From assembly GCF_001190745.1 (NCBI RefSeq), contig NZ_CP012196.1, positions 1,922,001-1,986,000 on the forward strand: a stretch of DNA of 64,000 nucleotides, read 5' to 3'. The stretch is from Campylobacter gracilis (lineage in GTDB: Bacteria > Campylobacterota > Campylobacteria > Campylobacterales > Campylobacteraceae). The notes beneath the pieces were generated by a model, which was not told where the DNA came from, ran no database searches, and saw only the letters and a list, made by a program, of their open reading frames with translations. Within the stretch, counting starts at the first letter, position 1. Each line of letters starts with the position of its first letter. The position numbers and the translations under genes are program-made. Positions 55,755 to 64,000 of the stretch are shown here, piece after piece.

Positions 55755-56679
55755 AATTTATTCTTTCCTTTTCAAATACCAACGGGCGATTTAATACTTG
55801 AGTATAGATCGCACCTATGTATTCGCCTATTATACCGATAAAAAATAAAATTCCAGATGAGACAAATGAAAAAAGTATTATGAGAGGCGCGATGCCTACG
55901 TTCATCTCGTCCCAATAAATTAGCTTAAGTATAAAATACACAAGTCCTACTATTATACTTAAAACGCCCGTTATCATGCCTATAAAGGTTGCAAGCCGAA
56001 GTGGTACTTTGGAATTGCAGATTATACCGAGTATCCCCATATCATAAAGCGTGTAGAAGTTGTTTTTGGTAACTCCTTTAATTCTTACCGGCTGATCGTA
56101 AGGAATCTTAGCTACCTTATAGCCGGCTTCTGCGAGCATTCCTCGAAAGAACGGATACGGATCATGCATCTGTCTAAGAGCCGCGATGACCTTTTTATCA
56201 AAAAGTCCAAAGCCGGTAAAATTCTTAAAAATTTCGATCTCAGATAGTTTTGATAAGAGCTCGTAATAACACTCTCTGATTTTAAACATCACGCCGCGCT
56301 CCTCGCTATCTCGCTTGATAGCCAAGACCAAGTCGTTGCCCTCTTGCCATTTTTCTATAAACTGCGCAATCATCTCGGGCGGATCTTGCAAATCGGCTAC
56401 GATAGAGATAACAGCATCTCCGTCTGCACCCAAAAGCGCATAGGTTGGCGATTTGATATGCCCGAAGTTTCTGGAATTTACGATGATCTTTAAATTTTTA
56501 TCATCCTTTGCTAGGCGTTTTAAAATTTCAACCGTCCTATCGGTCGAAGCATTATCAATAAATATATGCTCGTAGGCGTACTCCGGAAATTCGCCCATAA
56601 CTTTTTTTACGCGCGCATAGACCTCCTCTACGTTCTCCTCCTCATTAAAGCAGGCGGTAACTATACTGATCTTTTTCAT
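55747..56679 (-). CDS. gtrB: Undecaprenyl-phosphate glycosyltransferase, GtrB-like
   Basis: Adds a sugar to undecaprenyl phosphate. The GT2 domain has SIVTACFNEEENVEEV, IDNASTDRTVEILKRLA and SIVADLQDPPEM (DxD-type), with two C-terminal helices as in GtrB/DPM1-like enzymes. Length of 310 residues fits. It is followed after 1 base by gtrA (in transcription order gtrA precedes it), the usual gtr pairing. GC content is higher than that of the flanking glycan genes. Confidence 0.85.
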   Translation of the reverse strand: MKKISIVTACFNEEENVEEVYARVKKVMGEFPEYAYEHIFIDNASTDRTVEILKRLAKDDKNLKIIVNSRNFGHIKSPTYALLGADGDAVISIVADLQDPPEMIAQFIEKWQEGNDLVLAIKRDSEERGVMFKIRECYYELLSKLSEIEIFKNFTGFGLFDKKVIAALRQMHDPYPFFRGMLAEAGYKVAKIPYDQPVRIKGVTKNNFYTLYDMGILGIICNSKVPLRLATFIGMITGVLSIIVGLVYFILKLIYWDEMNVGIAPLIILFSFVSSGILFFIGIIGEYIGAIYTQVLNRPLVFEKERINFD

Positions 56680-56680
56680 A

Positions 56681-57049
56681 TCATCTCCTAAAGACGAAAA
56701 ATTTATTTAACAAAAATGACACCGCAGCTAGCGGGATCAAAAGCACAAAACCGTTTATATACATATTTTCGAAACCAAGCTTATTAAATAGCCATAAAAA
56801 GAATATATTTAAAAGATAGGTTATGACATAAACTAAGGCAAATCTAAGAATCAAACCATTATCACTGCTACCAAACACTAGCTTACCTATAGTTTTAAAA
56901 TTAAACAATACGCCAAGTATCGTAGAAAACAGCACGGCGAGCGGATAATATAGACCGATATAAATAAAAAGAGCAAATAGCCCATATCCGAAGGCGGTAT
57001 TTAGGATTCCGACGAGGAGGAAGGATATGAGCTGGCGTTTTATGGGCAT
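56681..57049 (-). CDS. gtrA: GtrA-family membrane protein
   Basis: 122 residues with four helices (LISFLLVGILNTAFGYGLFALFIY is the family opening). GtrA-type proteins are thought to flip undecaprenyl-linked single sugars made by GtrB. It lies between the acyltransferase and GtrB-like genes; stop and start codons nearly touch on both sides. Confidence 0.88.
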   Translation of the reverse strand: MPIKRQLISFLLVGILNTAFGYGLFALFIYIGLYYPLAVLFSTILGVLFNFKTIGKLVFGSSDNGLILRFALVYVITYLLNIFFLWLFNKLGFENMYINGFVLLIPLAAVSFLLNKFFVFRR

Positions 57050-58855
57050 TTAGACGCCCTTTCTCTTATACGAACTCATCGGTTTTTCTATGAAGATATA
57101 TGATAGAAACCCAAAGAACAAACAATAACAAAGTCCTATAAACAAATTGAGACCTATGCCCAAATGGTACTGATCTATTATTTGATGCACTTTAAAAAGA
57201 ATAGGCTCATGCCAAACATAAATTACAAATGTCATAATTCCAAAATAGTGCAATACACTTTTATTATTTTTAATATTAAACAAAATATCTTTGTATTCTA
57301 TTAAGACAATTAATAAAAATGTCATTAACGCAGTAAAGGTAGGTAAAAGGTAAATAAATTTTTCTGCATAAAATTTTATATGGGTATTGAAAGTATAATA
57401 TCCAAGAAAGAAATTAAAAAACAATAGTAGTGTTAATATTATTCCTATAAAGAATCCTATGCATTTAAATTTATATTTTTTGCTTATGCTATCTATATAA
57501 AGATTTGCTAATATACCGAATAGAAATAAATCTATATTACAATATAAAGGTTTATAAATGCACCTATCCCAAAATTCAAAATCAACCAAACCGTTATAGC
57601 TTATTTTAAATAAAGTAAATCTTTCTATTATACCAAATATAATGACCAAGAACAATACTTTGTTTAATCCAATTTTATCCGATAGAAAAACTATAAATAG
57701 CACCAAAAAAGGAGCTAAAATATAAAATTGAATTTCTGTGCTCAAAGACCATAGTGCACCATCAACATTTATATTTAGCAAACTATCATTTGTAAATGTA
57801 GCCACTCTAATAAGCGATTTAATATTCTCCGGTTGAAAAATCTCAGGATATGTAAAAATAGCTAGAGTAAATATGCAAAAATAATAAACAGGACATATCT
57901 GTAAAATTCGATTTATATAGAACTGTAGAATTCCGCTACTACTATAAGAATATCTTTTTGTAATAAATGCTTTACCCATAAGAAATCCCGACAAAACAAA
58001 GAATATCCATACCCCCCCCCATGCGGATGGATATTTTAAAAAGGTCAAATCGATATCGCCCAGGAATATCTTATGCAAATTCTCATTTACTTTAGAATTA
58101 TAAAAAATAATATACCCATGTATAATAAATACCATAGCCCATGCTATAGTTCTCAATAGAAGTAATTTATTATATATATTTTTATTATATATATAATCTT
58201 TTGATAAATTTGGTATATTATTTTTATCTATATTCGATAATATAAACCTGATATCCGCAAATATTGCTATAATTAACAACATTATAATAAAGAAAGAAAA
58301 ATCATAGCTACTTAAATTGGTTAAAATAAAATGACTGCTTAGTATATTTCCGCTTTTAAATTCTCGGCTATCGTCGAAACCCTTTCTAAATTTTATATTA
58401 TTAAATTTAGGATACGCATTAGTAAAATCATTTATAATATTTTTTCCATTCAAAATTATATATATTTTATGATTAATATAAGTTACTCGTAATTTATAGA
58501 TTTGATTTAATTGTATATCAGCACTTATAAGAATACCGAATAACTTACCTTCAATATCAGAAAAAAGCAAATAAACATTTTTGCCATTAAATTCTATTCG
58601 TAATCCGTCATTGTAATCCGACGTTTGAAATAAATTCTCATAGCCGTTTATCATCTTATCAAGCTTAAAACTTATATCAGTTCTAAAAAATACATTTTCA
58701 TTATTATTTAAACTATCGAAAGAGGGTTGATAAAAAGTGCTAAAAAAGATATTTAATTTTTGATTAATAGTTTTGTAACCCGCAGTAATTGATGAAATAG
58801 ATATTACCAAAATAAATAATAGTATAAAAAATATATTATTTCTTCTTATACACAT
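57050..58855 (-). CDS. Acyltransferase 3 (OafA-type) with N-terminal periplasmic lectin-like domain; phase-variable G9 tract
   Basis: O-acylates a surface glycan. The AT3 domain (about 215-601) shows FVLSGFLMGKAF, QICPVYYF, VDGALWSLSTEIQFYILAP and the WH of VWHEP. Residues about 30-200 lie between the first two helices and read like a concanavalin/LamG-type sandwich. A run of nine G (58012-58020) is in frame at the AWGGVW codons just before FFVLSG, so gain or loss of one base would stop synthesis. ATG at 58903 is possible, but AGAGGA lies 7 bases before ATG 58855, inside the end of the upstream gene, so I chose 58855 (601 residues). Confidence 0.8.
   Translation of the reverse strand: MCIRRNNIFFILLFILVISISSITAGYKTINQKLNIFFSTFYQPSFDSLNNNENVFFRTDISFKLDKMINGYENLFQTSDYNDGLRIEFNGKNVYLLFSDIEGKLFGILISADIQLNQIYKLRVTYINHKIYIILNGKNIINDFTNAYPKFNNIKFRKGFDDSREFKSGNILSSHFILTNLSSYDFSFFIIMLLIIAIFADIRFILSNIDKNNIPNLSKDYIYNKNIYNKLLLLRTIAWAMVFIIHGYIIFYNSKVNENLHKIFLGDIDLTFLKYPSAWGGVWIFFVLSGFLMGKAFITKRYSYSSSGILQFYINRILQICPVYYFCIFTLAIFTYPEIFQPENIKSLIRVATFTNDSLLNINVDGALWSLSTEIQFYILAPFLVLFIVFLSDKIGLNKVLFLVIIFGIIERFTLFKISYNGLVDFEFWDRCIYKPLYCNIDLFLFGILANLYIDSISKKYKFKCIGFFIGIILTLLLFFNFFLGYYTFNTHIKFYAEKFIYLLPTFTALMTFLLIVLIEYKDILFNIKNNKSVLHYFGIMTFVIYVWHEPILFKVHQIIDQYHLGIGLNLFIGLCYCLFFGFLSYIFIEKPMSSYKRKGV
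58012..58020 (-). repeat. Homopolymeric G9 tract (contingency element)
   Basis: Nine consecutive C on the plus strand (G on the coding strand) within the acyltransferase gene. Runs of G of this length are the standard slipped-strand switches of campylobacters. The state seen here is in frame (ON). No other run of eight or more G or C was noticed in the window. Confidence 0.85.
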
Positions 58856-60894
58856 TAAGAAGTCCTCTGCTATCAATAAGCTCATAATTTTCTTTAACTT
58901 CATTAAATAATTTACTTAAAGTCTCGAGTTTCGGTATTCTTTGCTTAACGTTTTCGTTATACCAGTAATTTTCATATATATCAAAGAATCGTCTTTCTTT
59001 CATTTCTGCCTTATAGTCTCTATCTATATCGCTATCTACATATAAAATATCAGCTTTAATTATTTATAAGATTTAAGACTTCATTATATTCTATATCTGA
59101 TACTAAAAAGGAGCGCAGCTCAAAATACTTTAATCTACTATATTTTTTACTGAAAAACTGTAGTATATTGTCATACTTTGATATCATATATACTTCATTT
59201 GTATTAGAAGAGTATTTATTTATAAGATCAATCGAGTTTTGAAATTTATCAAAGGGGTATGTGGTAATTATACCTCCTGCTCTATCATGATCCCATTTAT
59301 AGGTTTTATGAGTTTCAAAGATGCGATTATAATTTTTTATCTCCCATACATAATATATTGCAAATTTAATATACAGCAGCATTCCTATCAAAATGGAAAT
59401 TATAGAAAATGCTTTTTTGATCTTATTCGGAAATAAATTCAAAATAATTATAAAGGGCAAGACATCTATAAAAAATACTACAGCGGAGATATTTGGCTTC
59501 CATACTAAATATGTATAAAGAAAATTTGTATAAAATAGTAAAAATATATAGGATAAAAGATGACCACTTCTCTCAAGTTTTTTATAGAATATCACAAGCA
59601 TTAACCATTGAATAAATACCACTAATAATATTAAGAAAAATAAGAAAGACGGAATATTAAAAGAATAAAATCCGTCTATAAAATATTTTATTGATGGATT
59701 CTTCATCAATGGATATTTGATGAAAAATATAATACCTACGATGGTATAAATAAGTATAAAAAATATTTTTTTAATATCTATGAGTTTATTATTTCGCACC
59801 GTATCCATACCATACTCTATAATTAATGTTCCTAAAGCTGCAATAAATATATAAAGTCCAAAATCACTAGCCATAAAAATTGAAAGCAACGCTAGGAATA
59901 CACATATTAATTTAAAAATCGCGCTCAAATTTTGAAATTTCGTAGCATAGAATAAGAATAAAATTATAGTTAAATCAAAAAAATGTCTTGTATCAAAAAA
60001 TGTAGGTGCATAATGATAAGAATAATACATAACCGAAAAAAATCTAATACTTAGCAAAAATATAAAAATAAGTCTTAGATAATTATCCTTGAAAAATAAA
60101 AATATAAAACCTATCGCTATGGTGTAATAAACCATACATACTATATTCTTCGTCTTTTCAAAATTACTAACGTTTATGCCACCAAGTTTTTCCATTATAA
60201 ATTTAATAGGATATAAGCTTAGAAAGCCATATTGAGAAAAAATTTTCGATTTGTTTCTACCTAAATCCAACTCATTTATAGGATTTAGCATAAATGGGGT
60301 TTCCTCCCAATAATATCTACTAAGAATTTGTATATTTTGCTCAAAAATATTATATGCTATAAAATCAGTTTTTTCTTTGAGCTTATTTAATGTATCAGCA
60401 CCAAACATAGGATAAGAGTGTGAAAACGCATCTATACCGTATCTATTTATACTATTTGATTCTTTGGCTTCGTCATAAGTAAGATTAAAATCTCTGTTAT
60501 AGCCAATATTTTCTATATGAGTAGCAAATTTTTTAAAAGTATCTGCGCTAATATGTCTATAATATGGATCAAAAACTAAAAATTTAGGATTATTTTGAAA
60601 ATTGAATCCTCCTTTATTCCCAGATAAAAAAATATTATCGTATGAATTAAATTTATAATTTATATTATTAGGACTAAAGCATAAATTTTCTTTGATATAT
60701 TGATTGTTTGAAACAATTTTATTATTATCTAGTATTGTTTGCTCATCTATATATCTAAACTCGTTTGCGAGTTTAAAATCTGAGAAAATCCCATAAAAAT
60801 AGAATGAAATTTGTATAATTATTAAAGCTAATATAGCCAATTTAGCACAAATATGAAAATTAAAACCTTTTATTTTAAGCAAAATGCTATTCAT
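58836..60894 (-). pseudogene. Large GtrC-like membrane protein, frameshifted near its C-terminus
   Basis: A polytopic protein with about ten helices and large periplasmic segments, of the kind that accompanies GtrA and GtrB to transfer the sugar. The main frame ends at TAA 59056-59058 after YNEVLNLINN. A second frame, open from 59063, continues IIKADILYVDSDIDRDYKAEMKERRFFDIYENYWYNENVKQ and so on for about 75 residues to the stop at 58836. One extra base near 59056-59062 (ATAAATAATTAAAG) would explain the break; reading LINIKADILY restores a smooth chain of about 685 residues. The tail also contains the acyltransferase's ribosome site. Effect of losing the tail is unknown. Confidence 0.65.
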
Positions 60895-61147
60895 CGATAT
60901 TATCTTTATAAATTTTATACCATAAAATTAAAGAAAAGAAAGCAGAGATGATAAAAATATAGAATAGATAAAAATTGAATGTAAAAACCTTTTCTTGATT
61001 CATAAAATAGTAAACCCATTTAAAATAGTTATATTTATCTACGGTTGGATCAACATATGCAATAAAAATTTTTTTTCCTACTTTATAAATCAAAAATACA
61101 ATGATACAAAATAATACAGATAGCTTTAAAACGGCTTTATTTGGCAT
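60887..61147 (-). CDS. Small membrane protein with two transmembrane segments
   Basis: 86 residues: a helix at about 7-30 and another at about 58-80 flank a short periplasmic loop with tyrosines. The stop overlaps the start of the GtrC-like gene by 8 bases, so the two are coupled. Unknown function; a helper of the transferase is plausible. Very AT-rich. Confidence 0.65.
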   Translation of the reverse strand: MPNKAVLKLSVLFCIIVFLIYKVGKKIFIAYVDPTVDKYNYFKWVYYFMNQEKVFTFNFYLFYIFIISAFFSLILWYKIYKDNIDE

Positions 61148-61195
61148 ATTTTATATTTCCTATTTTTAAAATTCTTTCAATTCATCAAATCCGAC

Positions 61196-62542
61196 TTAGT
61201 TCTTAGTGGATATAAATTCTTTAATTGCTTTTATAATATACTCTATCTTTTCATCACTCATTCCAGGGTATACCCCCACCCAGAAACTATCGTTCATTAT
61301 CTTGTCAGTATTTTTTAGCTCGCCTGAAATTTTATAATCGACTCCGAGTTTAAGGCCTGCAAATAGCGGGTGCTTGATCATATTGCCCGCAAATAAATTT
61401 CTTGTTTGCACGCCCGCCTTCTCTAGATGCTCGCTAAGCTCGTTTCTACTAAATTTTGCCCCGTCTGCAACCGTCATCATAAAGCCAAACCAGCTAGGCT
61501 CGGAATGCGGCTGAGCTTTAACTAAAATGAGCTCCTTTATATCTTTTAAGCCATCATAAAGCTTTTTAAAATTTTGCCTACGACGCTGCACGAAACTAGG
61601 AAATTTCTCTATCTGAGCGCATCCCACGGCAGCTTGCATATCGGAGGCTTTTAAATTAAATCCGAAGTGTGAATAAACGTACTTATGATCGTATCCAAGC
61701 GGCAGCTCACCAAATTTCTGCGAAAAGCGCCTCCCGCAGGTATTATCTACGCCGCTATCACACCAGCAATCGCGTCCCCAATCACGCATACTTAGCATAA
61801 TTTTTTTAAGCAGCGGATTGTTTGTGTATGTGGCGCCGCCCTCGCCCATCGTCATATGGTGAGGCGGGTAGAAGCTGCTTGTGCCTATATCCCCCCATGT
61901 GCCGGTCGGCTTACCGTCATACAGAGAACCCAGCGCGTCGCAGTTATCCTCGATAAGCCACAAATCATGCTTATCGCAAAATTCCTTCACGGCTTTTATA
62001 TTAAAAGGATTTCCTAAGGTGTGAGCTACCATAACGGCTTTCGTTTTTGGACTAAGCGCAAGCTCAAGTTTCGTATGGTCTATGTTAAAATACTCAAGCT
62101 CCATATCGATAAAAACGGGAACGGCACCATATTGCACGATAGGTGCAACTGTCGTAGGAAAGCCCGCCGCTACGGTTATAACTTCGTCGCCCTTTTTTAT
62201 GCGGCGCTCTTTTAGAAGCGGCGAAGTGAGCGCAAAAAATGCAAGTAGATTTGCACTGCTTCCGCTATTTACTAAAAATGCCCATTTTACGCCAAGCATT
62301 TTGGCAAATTCCTTTTCAAATTTTTTAGAATATGTGCCGTATGTAAGCCAGAAATCAAGCGAGCTATCTATTAAATTTATCATTTCGTGCTCGTCAAAGA
62401 CTCTGCCTGCGTAATTCACACGACTTTTACCAGGTTCAAATTTGGCGTGCTGCACCGGCTCATGAACCAGCCTATAATACTCTTTTGTCTTTTCTAAAAT
62501 TTCTTGTTTTAATTCTTGAGGGGTCATTTTTTGCCTTTCCAA
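61196..62542 (-). CDS. rfbH: CDP-4-keto-6-deoxy-D-glucose-3-dehydrase-like enzyme (RfbH/E1)
   Basis: PMP-dependent [2Fe-2S] dehydrase that removes the 3-hydroxyl on the way to 3,6-dideoxyhexoses. It is a DegT/DnrJ-family fold, but the PLP lysine is replaced by histidine in SSFYPPHHMTMGEGGATY (His229, possibly His228), the hallmark of E1/RfbH. Cysteines for the iron-sulfur cluster lie in RDWGRDCWCDSGVDNTCGRR. 448 residues, normal length. CDP-glucose synthesis genes (rfbF, rfbG) are not in the window; they may lie beyond 64000. It overlaps the epimerase gene by 19 bases. Confidence 0.88.
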   Translation of the reverse strand: MERQKMTPQELKQEILEKTKEYYRLVHEPVQHAKFEPGKSRVNYAGRVFDEHEMINLIDSSLDFWLTYGTYSKKFEKEFAKMLGVKWAFLVNSGSSANLLAFFALTSPLLKERRIKKGDEVITVAAGFPTTVAPIVQYGAVPVFIDMELEYFNIDHTKLELALSPKTKAVMVAHTLGNPFNIKAVKEFCDKHDLWLIEDNCDALGSLYDGKPTGTWGDIGTSSFYPPHHMTMGEGGATYTNNPLLKKIMLSMRDWGRDCWCDSGVDNTCGRRFSQKFGELPLGYDHKYVYSHFGFNLKASDMQAAVGCAQIEKFPSFVQRRRQNFKKLYDGLKDIKELILVKAQPHSEPSWFGFMMTVADGAKFSRNELSEHLEKAGVQTRNLFAGNMIKHPLFAGLKLGVDYKISGELKNTDKIMNDSFWVGVYPGMSDEKIEYIIKAIKEFISTKN

Positions 62543-63453
62543 ATTTCATTGATTTTTCCCAAATATGGATCTTCTTTTATGGTATCTAAGTCTAAGCTAG
62601 TAAAATTTTGCTTAAAATATTTATGAATTTTACCGATCGCTTCCGAATGCGGCGTAAGCTTGAATTTATCTTTCATTTCAGATTTTAATAGGCTATTGTC
62701 GGAAGTGTATTCATTATTCAGCCCTTCATTTAGCACGATTATCTCCGATTTAAAATCGCTCGCCTCATTTACTAGCGCAGCTAAACTAAGTAGATCGATT
62801 TTTGTCCCACTGCTTGCGTTGTAAATTTTATGCCGTGCATCATTTTCTATATAAAATTCCACTACGTTTAACAGGTCATCGACATACATGTAATCAAAAA
62901 ATACGTTTTGATTGATCGTGATGGGTAGGTGCAGTAGGTTTTTTACTACGGCATTTGTGATAAATTTATAGCGGTAATTCTCCATCTCGCCGTAAATTCC
63001 AAACAAACGAAGCTGGATGATATTATCCGCGCAATCCTCAATGTAATGCGACGTGATAGCTTTGTAAAAACCGTATTCTTCAAGCGGAAGCGTCTCTTTA
63101 TAATCATCCTCGCGAGCATTTATTATCGGCTTGTGTTTACCGTACTCTGCACCGCTTCCAAACGATATGATCTTTGCAACCTTATTTTTTTGCTTAGCAA
63201 TATTGAAAAAAATCCGCAAATTATACTCGGTCACATTTGACATATCCAGCGTATTGCGACCGCCGCCACGATTGGCTAGATGAACGATAGTATCGATTTT
63301 ATGCGCACGGACAAAATCGTCAACTGCGCTTTCGTCAGTCAAATTTAGCTCGCTACTTTTTGGAGCGAAAACGTTAAAATTTCCATTTAGCGCAAGACGC
63401 TTTTTTAGATGCGAACCGATAAAACCGCTACCGCCCGTGATGAAAAGATTCAT
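62524..63453 (-). CDS. NAD-dependent sugar epimerase/reductase (extended SDR)
   Basis: 309 residues. MNLFITGGSGFIGSHLKKRLA is the nucleotide-binding motif and YGFYKAITSHY the YxxxK catalytic pair; VFFDYMYVDDL is typical of sugar SDRs. Being next to the RfbH-like gene, it may be the 4-ketoreductase completing a CDP-3,6-dideoxyhexose, which is inference. It overlaps its neighbours by 4 and 19 bases. Confidence 0.82.
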   Translation of the reverse strand: MNLFITGGSGFIGSHLKKRLALNGNFNVFAPKSSELNLTDESAVDDFVRAHKIDTIVHLANRGGGRNTLDMSNVTEYNLRIFFNIAKQKNKVAKIISFGSGAEYGKHKPIINAREDDYKETLPLEEYGFYKAITSHYIEDCADNIIQLRLFGIYGEMENYRYKFITNAVVKNLLHLPITINQNVFFDYMYVDDLLNVVEFYIENDARHKIYNASSGTKIDLLSLAALVNEASDFKSEIIVLNEGLNNEYTSDNSLLKSEMKDKFKLTPHSEAIGKIHKYFKQNFTSLDLDTIKEDPYLGKINEIWKGKK

Positions 63454-64000
63454 CTGTTACTTAGCCTTTTTTCAAGCATTTCGATTCTTTTCTCATCCTC
63501 AGACTTGATTCTGTGATAATACCTACGCTTACTTTTAAGCCAGGCTAGTTCAAATTCCACGCCGGCTAAAATTCCAGCCTCCATATTATTTATGGCGTCT
63601 TTATGATAGACAATCTTTCGCGTTTCGTATTTATCAAGCAATCCTCTGGAAATCAGATATTTAATAAAATCGCACGACTTTGCGGATATGGCTCCGCCTA
63701 GACCGCATTTTAGTCCTTTAGCCCTTGCTTTAGTGTAAATATCTTCGCAATATTTTAACATCTCATCGCTATCTGCAAAATCCCTATTTTTGCCCATCGA
63801 AGCAGTAAAATCGACCCTGCCTATCGTTATGCCGGTTAATGTATTGATATTTTCTAAAGATAAAATATCGTCTAAATTCTCATAGCATGTTATGGTTTCT
63901 ACATTAATCGCGAATTCTATATCATTACGGTTATCTTCTGCTACAAAGGTATTTATAGCGGCCACGAACTTACTAACGGCAAATTTTGTCTCCGCCATTG
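63450..64000 (-). CDS. HpcH/HpaI aldolase-like protein (incomplete at window edge)
   Basis: C-terminal 182 or more residues of an aldolase/citrate lyase-fold protein. EFAINVETITCYENLDDILSLENINTLTGITIGRVDFTASMG matches the family's metal-binding IETxxxxxNLDEI and IGxxDLxxSLG blocks. The ATG at 63996-63998 is at the edge and probably internal, because family members are about 260-300 residues long. Such aldolases occur in some deoxysugar pathways; the reaction here is unknown. It overlaps the epimerase gene by 4 bases. Confidence 0.7.
   Translation of the reverse strand, partial: MAETKFAVSKFVAAINTFVAEDNRNDIEFAINVETITCYENLDDILSLENINTLTGITIGRVDFTASMGKNRDFADSDEMLKYCEDIYTKARAKGLKCGLGGAISAKSCDFIKYLISRGLLDKYETRKIVYHKDAINNMEAGILAGVEFELAWLKSKRRYYHRIKSEDEKRIEMLEKRLSNR

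Noticed and set aside
59056-59058. Readthrough of the GtrC-like stop
   Set aside because: The stop is TAA and the tail is in a different frame, so a frameshift is the simpler reading.

Overview
The window looks like a chromosomal segment of a non-thermophilic Campylobacter (or a close epsilonproteobacterial relative). The grounds are the gene content: PglB oligosaccharyltransferase, the PatA-PatB-Ape1 peptidoglycan O-acetylation set, a Campylobacter-type Fdh operon with its small Tat protein and TorD-like chaperone, carboxynorspermidine dehydrogenase, and a G-tract contingency gene. Housekeeping genes have moderate GC. Intergenic DNA is full of short AAATTT/GAATTC-like cores. Species cannot be fixed from the sequence alone.

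Layout. 1-8008 (mostly minus): start of dnaE, an aspartate/glutamate racemase with a dicarboxylate/amino-acid symporter, a CAU tRNA, an odd YccF-like/pseudopilin-like chimera, a DUF2130 protein and putP. 8136-14125 (plus): an amino-acid ABC transporter, a secreted nuclease-fold protein, thiE, uppP and a phosphoethanolamine transferase. 14746-24591: a class V aminotransferase, a DUF234 protein, a DsbC-like thiol protein, efp, an unmarked selenoprotein W-like gene (19139-19372), a metallophosphoesterase and patA-patB-ape1. 26079-38935: metE, an outer-membrane barrel, a solitary pglB, a Bcr/CflA pump, a spermidine-pathway dehydrogenase, a frameshifted DUF2892 gene, argO and envelope proteins of unknown role. 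39177-49267: a complete selenium module, with the fdh operon on the minus strand and selA-selB divergently on the plus strand. FdhA is read through an in-frame TGA (Sec180). 50527-53265: a spherulin-4/GH135-like domain fused to an autotransporter barrel, then rplT-rpmI. 53404-64000 (all minus, very AT-rich): a surface-glycan locus with a flippase, glycosyltransferases, a gtrA/gtrB/gtrC-like set (gtrC-like frameshifted), an acyltransferase with a G9 tract, and 3,6-dideoxysugar-type enzymes.

How it fits together. SelA and SelB serve at least two Sec-containing products here: FdhA and the 77-residue SelW-like protein. Both have a short hairpin just after the UGA with a shared GUGU apical loop. 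Several genes act on the envelope: UppP, EptC-like, Pat/Ape, PglB, the GtrABC-like set and the phase-variable acyltransferase.

The main points for a second look are the hidden SelW-like gene, the spherulin-4 autotransporter, the G9 switch, the frameshift in the GtrC-like gene, and the AATT-core array of about 15-bp spacing. That array fills intergenic DNA and also appears in phase inside low-complexity linkers of otherwise ordinary proteins.
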